Assembly: GCA_945898275.1 (NCBI GenBank)
Contig: CAMDHZ010000004.1
Coordinates: 102,331-166,330 of the forward strand
Length of the DNA stretch: 64,000 nucleotides
Direction of reading: 5' to 3'
Source of the DNA: Chitinophaga pinensis
GTDB lineage: Bacteria > Bacteroidota > Bacteroidia > UKL13-3
Shown: positions 1 through 9,900 of the stretch, one piece after another
How positions within the stretch are numbered: position 1 is the stretch's first letter
Layout of the letters: each line of letters begins with the position of its first letter
Notes under the pieces: model-generated
Seen by the model: only the letters and a program-made list of their open reading frames with translations
The model's database searches: none
Told to the model about the DNA's origin: nothing
Made by a program: the position numbers and the translations under genes

Positions 1-2
1 CA

Positions 3-365
3 GAAATTACAGGTGCCATTGCCTTGGATAGTAAAACAATGTTGTTGAATGCTCAACATCCTGCAACAACAAATACATACCCATACAATAACTCATTAAC
101 TTATGCAATTAGCGGATGGGATGGAATACCAACTGCCTTGAATGATATTAAAAAGTCTGGTACAGCTACTTTCTCAGTTTATCCAAATCCAGTAGCACGT
201 GAGTTGAACTTAGATAAAGCAATGGATGTTGCAATCTATGATATCAACGGAAAGCGTTTGAAAGTTTATCGTGATGTTAATACAGTTGATGTTACAGACT
301 TAGCTAGTGGAACTTATATCATCATGAATGATAAAGGTGAATCTTTAAAGTTTGTAGTAGAATAA
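3..365 (+). CDS. T9SS-sorted secreted protein, C-terminal part
   Basis: The reading frame is open from the left edge of the window, so only the last 120 residues are seen. Residues from YPNPVARELNL onward (about 180-362) form a type A T9SS sorting domain: the YPNP motif, a short beta-sandwich, then LASGTYIIM and a final KFVVE. Such domains direct export across the outer membrane by the type IX system, after which they are cleaved. The part before it is too short to show the catalytic or binding domain. A strong terminator follows 40 bases after the stop, so this gene ends its transcript. The identity of the mature protein is unknown. Confidence 0.85.
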   Translation, partial: EITGAIALDSKTMLLNAQHPATTNTYPYNNSLTYAISGWDGIPTALNDIKKSGTATFSVYPNPVARELNLDKAMDVAIYDINGKRLKVYRDVNTVDVTDLASGTYIIMNDKGESLKFVVE

Positions 366-403
366 AATAATCTTCATTTTTAGTTAGAATTTGATCAGAT
401 TGT

Positions 404-438
404 TCGGGGTTGGCTTGCCAACCCCGACTTTTTGTTTT
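404..438 (+). terminator. Rho-independent terminator
   Basis: A perfect 10-bp stem (404-413 pairing with 418-427) closes a CTTG loop and is followed by a T-rich tract to 438. It ends the transcript of the T9SS gene on its left, and lies just before the start codon of the peroxidase gene. Confidence 0.9.
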
Positions 439-445
439 TAAGCGT

Positions 446-2374
446 ATGAAAAAATTACTAGTAGTTATTGGTTTGTTAGGAATTGCTTTTTCTTGGACAC
501 TTTTAAGTGCTAATAAGCATAGTGATACACTTTCACAATCTTTGGCAATAGATAAGCTTGCTCATTTTAAACAAACATTAACTCAATTTAATAACCTAGT
601 TTTTGGTTTGAACCAAGGAAAAGTTCAAACCAAGGTTGTAAAACATGCCTATGCTGAACTTAGGCAAAGCTATAAACAAATAGAATTCTTATTGGAATAT
701 ACAGACCCTGTTTTGGTTAAGGAACACCTCAACGGTGCACCTTTACCACATCTAGAGAAAACAGCTCCAAGTTTATTGATAATAGAACCTGTTGGATTGC
801 AAGTAATAGATGAATTAATGGCTGAGCTTCCAGATTCGGCCGTGGCCGCTCAGCTATTGGTTCAAACCGAAACCCTTAAAAGAACTTTGCAAGATTACCA
901 ATGGCAAACTAAAATTTATGACAGATACATTTTTGAAGGCGCTTTTGTAGCTTTAGTAAGATTATTTAGTTTAGGACTAACAGGGTTTGATACACCAGGA
1001 ACTCTCGCAAGTATTGAAGATGCAAAAGCTGTGTTGAAAAGCATAAGGTCTTTTGTAAGTTTATATCAAGCAGCGCTTACGGCCAAGAATCCTGTGCTTT
1101 ATGCGCAAATTGATAAACTATTACAGGCTTCCATAAAATCTTTAAATGATACCAAAAACTTTGATGAAATGAATCGGTTTGCGTTTTTAGTTGAAAACAT
1201 AAACCCATTGATTGCAAAGTTAAATGAAGCTAAACATGCATTGCAGATTGAAACAATGGAAGAGGTTAATGCAGGAAAAAATGCTTTGAATTTTGAAGTA
1301 CAAAATTTATTCGAAGCCAACTTATTACAAAAGGATTTTTATTTGAAGCTTCCTCCAAATTATAGAAATGATAAGGTGAAAGCTTTGGGTAAGTTATTGT
1401 TTTATGATCCAATACTTTCGGCAAACAATTTGCGCAGTTGCGCTAGTTGCCACAATCCAAAATTGGCTTTTACAGATGGCTTGTCAAAGAGCCGCTCCAT
1501 TAAAAAAGGAGAATTTATACAACGCAATTCGCCAAGTTTAATTAATGCAGTTTTTGCCGAAAGATATTTCCATGATTTAAGGGCAAGTTCCTTAGAAGAC
1601 CAAACAGAACATGTGATTTTTAGTAAAGAAGAGTTTAACACAACCTATTTTGATATTTTTCAGAAGTTGAATGGAAGTGAATCCTATAAGAAATTTTTTA
1701 AGGAGGCCTTTCCTGATTTTAATAACGCAAGCATCAATAGAACCACTTTATCTTATGCGCTTGCAGCTTATGTTGGGTCTTTAACTTCTTTTAATTCTTC
1801 CTTTGATAATGCTGTTAGAAATGCAAGTAGCACAATGCTTACTCCCAAACAAATCAAAGGCTTTAATTTATTTATGGGGAAGGCCGCTTGTGGTACCTGT
1901 CATTTTGCACCAGTGTTTAATGGAACCACCCCTCCTTTATTTTTCGACTCCGAATCTGAAGTATTAGGTGTTCCAAGCGATGCTGCGCAAAAAGTTTGGA
2001 CATTAGACGCAGATAAAGGAAGGTCAGAAGGTAGGTTCAAGGAAAAGGTAAATTTTTATGAGCATTCTTTTAAAACCCCTACGGTTAGAAATATTGGCTT
2101 GTCTGCACCTTATATGCACAATGGAAGTTTTTTAACCCTTGAAGCAGTAATGGATTTTTATAACAAAGGGGGTGGGGTTGGTCATGGATTGACGGTTCCT
2201 TATCAAACCTTAGCCAGTGACCCACTTAATTTGACTGAAGCAGAAATTGAAAGTATTATTGCCTTTATGAATAGTTTGGAAGATACAAGTTATGATTTTG
2301 AAATGCCAAAAGTACTTCCAAAAGTAGAGTTGATACCTGAATTAGATAATCGTACTATTGGTGGTGAATATTAG
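446..2374 (+). CDS. Di-haem cytochrome c peroxidase family protein
   Basis: Periplasmic c-type cytochrome of the CcpA/MauG family, which reduces hydrogen peroxide or carries out related two-haem oxidations. The protein has 642 residues from the ATG at 446; an in-frame GTG-like extension upstream would run through the terminator, so it was not used. Residues 1-22 are a signal peptide. The N-terminal 290 residues are an all-helical extension that ordinary peroxidases lack. Haem motifs CASCH (about residue 332) and CGTCH (about 482) are both intact, and YMHNGSFLTLEAVMDFYNKG near the C-terminus is typical of the family. The next gene overlaps its end, so the two are probably co-translated. The physiological substrate cannot be read from the sequence. 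Confidence 0.9.
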   Translation: MKKLLVVIGLLGIAFSWTLLSANKHSDTLSQSLAIDKLAHFKQTLTQFNNLVFGLNQGKVQTKVVKHAYAELRQSYKQIEFLLEYTDPVLVKEHLNGAPLPHLEKTAPSLLIIEPVGLQVIDELMAELPDSAVAAQLLVQTETLKRTLQDYQWQTKIYDRYIFEGAFVALVRLFSLGLTGFDTPGTLASIEDAKAVLKSIRSFVSLYQAALTAKNPVLYAQIDKLLQASIKSLNDTKNFDEMNRFAFLVENINPLIAKLNEAKHALQIETMEEVNAGKNALNFEVQNLFEANLLQKDFYLKLPPNYRNDKVKALGKLLFYDPILSANNLRSCASCHNPKLAFTDGLSKSRSIKKGEFIQRNSPSLINAVFAERYFHDLRASSLEDQTEHVIFSKEEFNTTYFDIFQKLNGSESYKKFFKEAFPDFNNASINRTTLSYALAAYVGSLTSFNSSFDNAVRNASSTMLTPKQIKGFNLFMGKAACGTCHFAPVFNGTTPPLFFDSESEVLGVPSDAAQKVWTLDADKGRSEGRFKEKVNFYEHSFKTPTVRNIGLSAPYMHNGSFLTLEAVMDFYNKGGGVGHGLTVPYQTLASDPLNLTEAEIESIIAFMNSLEDTSYDFEMPKVLPKVELIPELDNRTIGGEY

Positions 2375-3695
2375 TCGTTGTTTATTTTTATTTTTCGGTT
2401 TGACCCAAACTTTCTTGTATGGAGTTTTTGCTCAGAAAGTTTCTTATGCAAAAGATGTGCTGCCTATTCTTTCGAATAAATGCATGAATTGCCATTATGA
2501 GAATGGATATGCCCCATTTGCCTTAACAAACTTTGAGGAAATAAAACGACATGTTAAGGAGATGGCAGTTGTTGTTGAAAATGGCAGTATGCCGCCTTGG
2601 AAAGCAAATTCTGCATTTAGAGATTTTGCTGGGAATCGTGCCTTGAACACTAAAGAAAAAGAGATTTTAATGCAATGGTTAAAAGATGGTGCAAAAAAAG
2701 GTAAACTAGAAAAGGAGGATTGGGTTCAAACCGCCACTATTAGAGACACGCCCAACATTGTTATGAAAATGCCAAAAGCTTATCGTTTAAAAGCTTCTTC
2801 TAAGAATACCTATATCTGTTATAAAATACCATTTGAGTTAGATTCTAATTTTGCCATCAATGGTTTAAAGTTTTTACCTGGTAATAAAGCAGCCTTGCAC
2901 CATGCTACATATCAGATTTTTGAGGTTTCGGAAGGAGTAGATATTTATGCTGGTCCGGATTATTTTACCTACAAAGAAGATTCGGTTAATAGGGTTGAGG
3001 ATTTAAGAGATTTTGGCTATTTTAAGATGATTGGTAAAAATGGGGAGATGCCTAGAGAAGTTTACCATGGGGGTTGGTTGCCAGGAACTGATAAGATAAA
3101 ATTTCCTGCCGGAATAGGATTTGTTTTGCCAAAGAGAGGTGTGTTGTTGATTCGGAGTTTGCATTATTCGCCTAGTGCAGTAGACGCCGAAGACCAATCA
3201 GCCCTTGGATTATATACCTCTAGCAAGCCAATTGAGAGAATGGTGGGCTTTGCAGCTTTTCAACCCAGGAATCCAAGTCCGGGTTTTACATGGCAAATTC
3301 CAGCAGACACCATTTACAAAGCGCATTTAAATGTGAAATTTAACAATGATGTAAGTTTACTGCATATTAACCCACATATGCATTTAATAGGAAAAACATT
3401 TAAAGCCTATGCAGTAACCATGTTGGGCGATACCATTCCATTGGTTGATATTCCTGATTGGGATTTTAATTGGCAGGATTTTTATCGGTTCAAAACCATA
3501 GTTAAAATTCCTGCAGGTTCAATACTGCATGCCGAGGCCAGTTATGACAATACCAATGCTAATCCGAACAATCCAAATTATCCAGCAAAGGCTATGGCAT
3601 TTGAAACGGGAATGGATGAGAGCAATGAAATGATGCGACTGGTTTTGTTGTATTTGCCCTATGCGGAGGGGGATGAAAATAAACTTCTCGACTAA
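2364..3695 (+). CDS. c-type cytochrome with copper monooxygenase-like domain
   Basis: Exported protein of about 443 residues. The start is one of TTG 2358, GTG 2361 or GTG 2364, all overlapping the end of the peroxidase gene by 11-17 bases. A signal peptide ends near GVFAQ. One haem motif, CMNCH, sits near residue 40 in a planctomycete-type cytochrome c segment (SYAKDVLPILSNKCMNCH). The rest resembles the copper type II ascorbate-dependent monooxygenase C-terminal fold, with histidine clusters LHHATYQIF and INPHMHLIGK that could bind copper. The overlap with the peroxidase suggests a shared redox pathway. Function beyond that is inference; no enzyme of this exact architecture is known to me. 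Confidence 0.75.
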   Translation: MNISRCLFLFFGLTQTFLYGVFAQKVSYAKDVLPILSNKCMNCHYENGYAPFALTNFEEIKRHVKEMAVVVENGSMPPWKANSAFRDFAGNRALNTKEKEILMQWLKDGAKKGKLEKEDWVQTATIRDTPNIVMKMPKAYRLKASSKNTYICYKIPFELDSNFAINGLKFLPGNKAALHHATYQIFEVSEGVDIYAGPDYFTYKEDSVNRVEDLRDFGYFKMIGKNGEMPREVYHGGWLPGTDKIKFPAGIGFVLPKRGVLLIRSLHYSPSAVDAEDQSALGLYTSSKPIERMVGFAAFQPRNPSPGFTWQIPADTIYKAHLNVKFNNDVSLLHINPHMHLIGKTFKAYAVTMLGDTIPLVDIPDWDFNWQDFYRFKTIVKIPAGSILHAEASYDNTNANPNNPNYPAKAMAFETGMDESNEMMRLVLLYLPYAEGDENKLLD

Positions 3696-3810
3696 TTTAT
3701 TTTGATTTTTTTGGAAGGAGATTTTGATGAAACTCAATCTGATGTTATTAGATTGGTAGCTTCAGGTTAAGTTAAAATCAAGAGGTTTGTAAGTGCTTGA
3801 TATTCTTGAG

Positions 3811-3876
3811 TGTTAATATTAAATTAACATTGTGCTAATAATACGCTAACAAGCAAGTAACCTTTAGATAATCTTG
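3811..3876 (+). promoter_or_regulatory. 11-bp-phased tandem operator (six units)
   Basis: Read in steps of 11 from 3811 the sequence is TGTTAATATTA / AATTAACATTG / TGCTAATAATA / CGCTAACAAGC / AAGTAACCTTT / AGATAATCTTG: every unit has TAA(C/T) at positions 4-7. One helical turn per unit is the spacing used by OmpR/PhoB-family regulators. The array ends about 30 bases before the start codon of the TonB receptor, and a -7-like TACTTTCG lies at 3883-3890. The same pattern recurs before the gene at 6995. Regulator identity is inference. Confidence 0.7.
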
Positions 3877-3906
3877 TAGCAATACTTTCGACCCAATTTT
3901 AAACTT

Positions 3907-6828
3907 ATGAAAGTTAGATTGTTATTATTAGCTGTGGGCCTATTTCAAGCCTTAATAGGGATGGCAAATGCCAACACAGGAAAAATCGCTGGGCAAATTA
4001 TTGATAAAAAGACTGGTGAAGAGTTAATTGGCGTAACAGTTATCATAGAGGGAACCACCTTTGGAGCTGCTACTGATTTTGAAGGGAAATTCATGATTAG
4101 CAATCTACAACCAGGTACTTATAATTTAATTGCCTCGTATGTTTCATATTCAAAAAAGACAATTCAAGGAATAGTGGTAAAAGCTAATGAAGTTACACCA
4201 CTTTCTATTGCGTTGGAGGCTGCCACAAAAGAGCTTGCAGAGGTTGTTATTACTGGTACTTTAAAGAAAGAGAACTCAAGCGCGCTTTTAATTCAACAAA
4301 AGAAAAGCGTTTCAATTTCTGATGGTATCTCGGCAGATATGATTAAGAAGACGCCAGATGCTACAACTGGAGATGTAATGAAACGTGTGAGCGGAACTTC
4401 TATTCAAGACAACAAGTTTGCAGTTATACGCGGTTTGAATGATAGGTATAATACTGCTTACATTAATGGTGCGCCACTACCAAGTACAGAGAGTGATAGA
4501 AAAGCATTTTCATTTGATATTATACCTTCTAACATGTTGGATAACATGGTAATTACTAAATCTGGTTCTGCAGATTTACCAGGAGATTTTGCTGGAGGAA
4601 TGATAACCATTAATACCAAAGATATTCCTGAGAAGTCATTCTTTTCGGTAGGTTTTAGTTTAAGTTCTCATAGCATAACTACTGGACAAACTGGTTATAC
4701 TTATAATGGTGGAAAAACAGATTGGTTAGGATTGGATGACGGAACCAGAAAATATCCAGTTGGAGTTCCAGGGCGTTTAGATTATGAAAAATCGTCTGCA
4801 ACCGAAAAGTATAATAACAGTTTTAAGTTTAATGACGATTGGGAAACAGTTAAAATTGATAAAATACCAGTTAACTTTTCAATCAATGCTTCTGGGGGTA
4901 ACGCTTATAAACTCGGTTCAAAAAAGAACAATGAATTTGGATTTATATTATCAGCATCTTATAGCAACAGTAACCGTAATACTAATGTGGATAGGGTAAC
5001 TGTAAATAAACCTTTTACTTCTACAAATGTAAATGAATTAGTATCTAGCAATTTGGATGATGTTTATAAAAATGAAATTCTGGCTGGATTCATGGCAAAT
5101 TTTGGATTGAAACTAGGTACCAATAACAAGATTTCATTTAAGAATACATATACCATTAATACAGAAGATCAAACCATTTTAAGAGGTGGTGTTGATACCT
5201 ATCAAGATGTATCACTTCCATTTTTAAAGAACACCTATTACTTTTACCAACAAAATCAACTATTAACTTCACAGTTAATTGGAGATCATTATATTAAAGC
5301 AGCTAAGCTAAAAGTAAATTGGGTATTAAATAATAACATCATTAGCAGACAAATTCCTGATTTTAGAAGGTTTAAATCTTCTGCAGCCTTAAAGGATCCT
5401 GGAAATTCTGAGGAGCGCTTTAATTACAGAGTTTCAATGTCAAATCAGATTGATATTTCACAAACTGGTCGTTTCTACTCTGATTTGGATGAAAGTATAA
5501 GAAGTGCAAACTTAAATTTTCAGTTGCCTGCTAGTTTTCTTTCAGGTAAAAGTGTTAAAACTGATTTGAAATTTGGAGGGATGTACCAAAACAGACAACG
5601 TGATTTCCAAGCACGTGCGATGGGTTATAAAACAAACACAAATGTTTTACCTCAAAGTAATCCATTTTACGAATTACCAATTGATGAAATTTTCACTTAC
5701 GAAAAGTTTAAGCAAGATACATTTTTCATTGATGAGAGAATCAATCCTCAAGATGTTTATCAAGCATATTCAAATTTGGCTGCTGCTTATTTGATGTTTG
5801 ACCAAAGAATATTAAGTCGCATAAGAATGAGCTATGGCGTAAGGTTCGAGACTTACCGCCAAGTGTTAGAAAGTAAAAATCAAACAAACAATGATATTAA
5901 GGTTGATACTACTTTCACAGATTTCTTACCATCTGTTAACTTTACTTATGAACTAACAGAGAAAACAAACATTAGGGCTTCTTATTTCAGGTCATTGGCA
6001 AGACCAGAATTTAGAGAATTGGCACCTTTCCAGTTTTATGATTTTAATTACAATACAGTAGTTGCTGGTAATACCGCATTGGCGCGCACCCGAATTAACA
6101 ACTACGATTTAAGATTTGAGTATTATCCAGGAGAGGGTCAATTGATGTCTGCTTCCTTATTTTATAAAACATTTGAAAATGCAATTGAACAAGTATATGA
6201 AAATGTAGGTTCAACGCAATTAGGTTATACTAGTAACTCTACCGCAACAAATTATGGTGTAGAATTAGAGTTAAGAAAGAATTTCGACTTTTTAGATGCA
6301 GCATTTAAAACAGAATTCTTGCGTAAGTTTAGCTTTACAATTAATTACGCTTACATCCTATCAGAAGTTAAATTAGATACATCAATTTCTTCTGCTCAAA
6401 TTGGAACACGTCCATTGCAAGGTCAATCACCCTTTATCCTCAATACAAGTTTTCAATTTTTTGATCCAAAATCTAATTTCTCTGCCGCCATTTTCTTAAA
6501 CAGAGTTGGAAGAAGAATTGCTTTTGTTCGCGAAAAGAATGGCACTGCCCCTGATTTATTTGAGAATCCAAGAACTGTTATAGATATTTCATTGTCGAAG
6601 AAAATATACAAAGGCTTAGATGCAAAATTTGTGATTGGTGATTTATTGCACCAAGATTTGGTATTTTACCAAGACAACAATGACAACAAGAAGTACGATA
6701 AATACGATTACAAAACCCTTGTTGATCCAACAGTAATGGGAGCTGCTGATTCAGGGAAAAGAGATAATACCATTTTTAAATACAAAATGGGGTTGACCTT
6801 AAGTTTCGGCTTAAGTTACAAATTCTAA
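3907..6828 (+). CDS. TonB-dependent receptor with carboxypeptidase-like regulatory domain
   Basis: Outer-membrane active transporter of 973 residues. A signal peptide (about 1-22) is followed by a CarboxypepD_reg-like beta-sandwich (about 24-108, GKIAGQIIDKKTGEELIGV), a plug domain (about 120-245, with VIRGLNDRYNTAYINGAPLP) and a 22-strand barrel that ends in LSFGLSYKF with terminal Phe. It lacks a SusD partner, so it is not a classical glycan SusCD pair. The substrate is unknown. It is preceded by six phased operator units and followed by a terminator, so it is a single-gene transcript. The gene at 6995 carries the same operator type, which suggests a joint regulon. Confidence 0.92.
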   Translation: MKVRLLLLAVGLFQALIGMANANTGKIAGQIIDKKTGEELIGVTVIIEGTTFGAATDFEGKFMISNLQPGTYNLIASYVSYSKKTIQGIVVKANEVTPLSIALEAATKELAEVVITGTLKKENSSALLIQQKKSVSISDGISADMIKKTPDATTGDVMKRVSGTSIQDNKFAVIRGLNDRYNTAYINGAPLPSTESDRKAFSFDIIPSNMLDNMVITKSGSADLPGDFAGGMITINTKDIPEKSFFSVGFSLSSHSITTGQTGYTYNGGKTDWLGLDDGTRKYPVGVPGRLDYEKSSATEKYNNSFKFNDDWETVKIDKIPVNFSINASGGNAYKLGSKKNNEFGFILSASYSNSNRNTNVDRVTVNKPFTSTNVNELVSSNLDDVYKNEILAGFMANFGLKLGTNNKISFKNTYTINTEDQTILRGGVDTYQDVSLPFLKNTYYFYQQNQLLTSQLIGDHYIKAAKLKVNWVLNNNIISRQIPDFRRFKSSAALKDPGNSEERFNYRVSMSNQIDISQTGRFYSDLDESIRSANLNFQLPASFLSGKSVKTDLKFGGMYQNRQRDFQARAMGYKTNTNVLPQSNPFYELPIDEIFTYEKFKQDTFFIDERINPQDVYQAYSNLAAAYLMFDQRILSRIRMSYGVRFETYRQVLESKNQTNNDIKVDTTFTDFLPSVNFTYELTEKTNIRASYFRSLARPEFRELAPFQFYDFNYNTVVAGNTALARTRINNYDLRFEYYPGEGQLMSASLFYKTFENAIEQVYENVGSTQLGYTSNSTATNYGVELELRKNFDFLDAAFKTEFLRKFSFTINYAYILSEVKLDTSISSAQIGTRPLQGQSPFILNTSFQFFDPKSNFSAAIFLNRVGRRIAFVREKNGTAPDLFENPRTVIDISLSKKIYKGLDAKFVIGDLLHQDLVFYQDNNDNKKYDKYDYKTLVDPTVMGAADSGKRDNTIFKYKMGLTLSFGLSYKF

Positions 6829-6863
6829 TTTCTCGCATTTTAATTTTATTTAAATTTCCATTG

Positions 6864-6895
6864 AGGCCTGAGATTGATTCTCAGGCCTTTTTGTT
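6864..6895 (+). terminator. Rho-independent terminator
   Basis: A perfect 10-bp stem (6864-6873 with 6879-6888) and a 5-base loop are followed by a T-rich run. It ends the TonB receptor transcript and separates it from the next promoter. Confidence 0.9.
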
Positions 6896-6910
6896 TATAA
6901 TTTGGTCGCT

Positions 6911-6954
6911 TGTTAACCTTAAGGTAATAATAACTTAACGCATACCTAATAACA
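6911..6954 (+). promoter_or_regulatory. 11-bp-phased tandem operator (four units)
   Basis: In steps of 11 from 6911 the units are TGTTAACCTTA / AGGTAATAATA / ACTTAACGCAT / ACCTAATAACA, again with TAA(C/T) at positions 4-7. A possible -7 element TAATTTTA is at 6975-6982, about 12 bases before the start codon at 6995. The shared design with 3811-3876 implies the same DNA-binding protein controls both genes. Confidence 0.65.
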
Positions 6955-6994
6955 TTAATTTAATATTGCTAATCTAATTTTAACTTCAAACTAT

Positions 6995-9900
6995 ATGAAA
7001 AAGATTGCCTTAATCATTCTAGTTAGTTTTATTTCCGTTTTAACCTTTGCCCAAAAAGCAAGGACAATCATTGGAAATATTACAAGCAACACCACTTTTT
7101 ACAGCGATACTGTCTACACCTTAGATGGATTTGTTTATGTAAAAAACAATGCTATCCTCACCATCCAGCCTGGTACCATTATCAAAGGTAAGGCAGGAAA
7201 TAGGTCTACACTAATTGTTACCCGTAATGGTAGAATTGAAGCCAACGGAACAGCTAACAGACCAATTGTATTCACATCCGAAAAAGCAACTGGTTTACGT
7301 TCAAAAGGAGACTGGGGAGGTATAGTTATTTTAGGTAAGGCAAAAATCAATCGCCCTACAGATTGTACTACTTGTCCTGGATCAACTGTTGCAGCTGCTG
7401 AAGCTGGCATTCAAAATGCAGTTGAAGGTGATGTAGACAATGCAGCAGGTGATGCTTTATATGGTGGAAATGATGATACCCACAATGCTGGTACTTTGCG
7501 TTATGTGCGTATAGAATACGCAGGAACTGTTATCACTCCAGGAAACGAAATCAATGGATTAACCATGGGTGGTATTGGTAAGCAAACAACAATTGAATAT
7601 GTTCAAGTTTCATTTGCTGATGATGATGCATTTGAGTGGTTTGGTGGAACAGCAGATGCTAAGTATTTAGTTTCTCACCGCAATGTGGATGATGATTTAG
7701 ATACAGATTTTGGTTTTACTGGTAGAATCCAATTTGCATTGGTTCAACGCGATTCAAACTTATTTGATGTTGGTACTGGTCCAACTACTAATGGTTTTGA
7801 ATCTGATAATGATGGTTCAGGAACAGAAGCTCAACCTTATACTAATCCAACCTTCTCAAATGTAACGGTTGTAGGTCCTTTAGCAAATGGCAGAATATTA
7901 GGTTATTCAAACTCATTTAACAATGGTGCTCGTATCCGTCGTAACTCTTCAACCTCAATTTATAACTCAATTTTTATGGGTTGGAATGAAGGTGTTTTTA
8001 TTGATGGAACACGCACAGGACAAAAGCTTCAAAACGATTCAATGAGCTTTAAGAACAATATCCTTGCAGGTAACCTTCGTGCAGTAAATAATTCTTCTGC
8101 TTCTGGTGCGCGTACAAAAGTTTTAAGTCTAAACGATTCAATCCTTAGTGCTGATGGAATTTTAAATAATCCTTTCAACTATACTAGTCCTAATTTTGCT
8201 CCTGCAGCTGGTTCTCCAGCTTTAACAGGTGCATCATTTACAGATGCACGTGTTGCAGATGGTTTCTTTACTCAAACTGCATATCGTGGTGCAATTGATC
8301 CAAGCAACAATTGGACAAATTGCTGGTGTAACTTTAACCCTCAAATTACTAATTATGATAATGGTCCTTTGAACTTGTTACCATTAACTTATGATGCTGG
8401 TAAAGATTCAACAATCTGTTCAGGCAGATCTTTGGTAATTGGTCAAAATTTAACTGGACCTTACAAAGCAACTTGGTCGCCTGCTGCTGGCTTAAGTTCA
8501 ACAACTGCCGCTCGTCCAACTGCAAATCCAACTACAACTACTAAATATTTTGTAACTGTTAGAGATTCAATCACAGGTTGTTCATTAGTAGATAGCATCA
8601 CTGTAACTGTAAATACTACGCCAACTGCTAACTTTACAAGTGCACCTGGCACTGGTGCAGGTGTTGTTAATTTTACAAATACTTCAACTAATGCAACAAC
8701 TTATAGCTGGAATTTTGGAGATGGTAACACTTCAACAACTGCAAGCCCAAGCAATACATATGCTGCAAACGGAACTTACACAGTTGCATTAACTGCTATT
8801 TCTGGAACTTGCTCAAATGCTACAAGCAGACAAATCAATGTTTCTGGAATTGCTTCGCCTACTAGAGCTTTCACAGGAGACATTACAGGTAACACTACTT
8901 TCTTTGCCGACACTATTTATATCATCAACGGTTATACTTTTGTAAAGAATAATGCAGTATTAACCATTCAGCCAGGTACTATCATTAAAGGTGGTGCTAA
9001 TAAAGCAACTTTAGTTATCACACGTAATGGTAGAATTGAAGCAAATGGAACAAAAAATCAACCAATTGTTTTCACTTCTGCTAAGCCAGCTGGCCAACGT
9101 AACAAAGGAGATTGGGGTGGTTTAGTTGTTCTTGGTAAAGCAAAATTAAATAGGCCAACAGATTGTTCTACTTGTCCAGGTGCTGCGGTTGCAGCTACAG
9201 AAGCAGGTATACAAAATGCAGTTGAAGGTGATATTGACAATGCTAATGGTGATGCACTTTATGGTGGTAATGATGATACTCATAATGCGGGTACATTACG
9301 TTTTGTGCGTATCGAGTATGCTGGTACAGTTATCACTCCTGGTAACGAAATCAATGGTTTAACCATGGGTGGACTTGGAAAGCAAACTAAAATTGAGTAT
9401 GTTCAAGTTTCATTTGCGGATGATGACGGTTTTGAGTGGTTTGGTGGCAACGTTGATGCAAAATACTTAGTTTCTCACCGCAACGTAGATGATGATTTGG
9501 ATGTTGATTTTGGGTTTTCTGGTAAAATTCAATTTGCCTTGGTTCAACGTGATTCTAATTTGTTTGATGTTGGTTCTGGTCCTACAACCAATGGCTTTGA
9601 ATCTGATAACGATGGTTCAGGTACAGAATCTAAGCCTTATACTGACCCAACTTTCTCTAACATAACAGTTGTTGGTCCTTTAGCTAATAACAGAGTTTTA
9701 GGATACGGTAACTCATTTAACAATGGTGCGCGCATTCGTCGTAATTCTTCAACTTCTATTTACAACTCAATCTTTATGGGTTGGAATGAAGGTGTGTTTG
9801 TAGACGGAACTCGTACAGGTCAAAAACACCAAAACGACTCAATGAGCTTTAAGAACAATATCCTTGCAGGTAACTTACGCGCAGTAAACAATTCTTCAGC

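Noticed and set aside
7135..7410. Minus-strand frame inside the duplicated T9SS gene
   Set aside because: Antisense shadow of repeat A; a similar shadow appears in repeat B.
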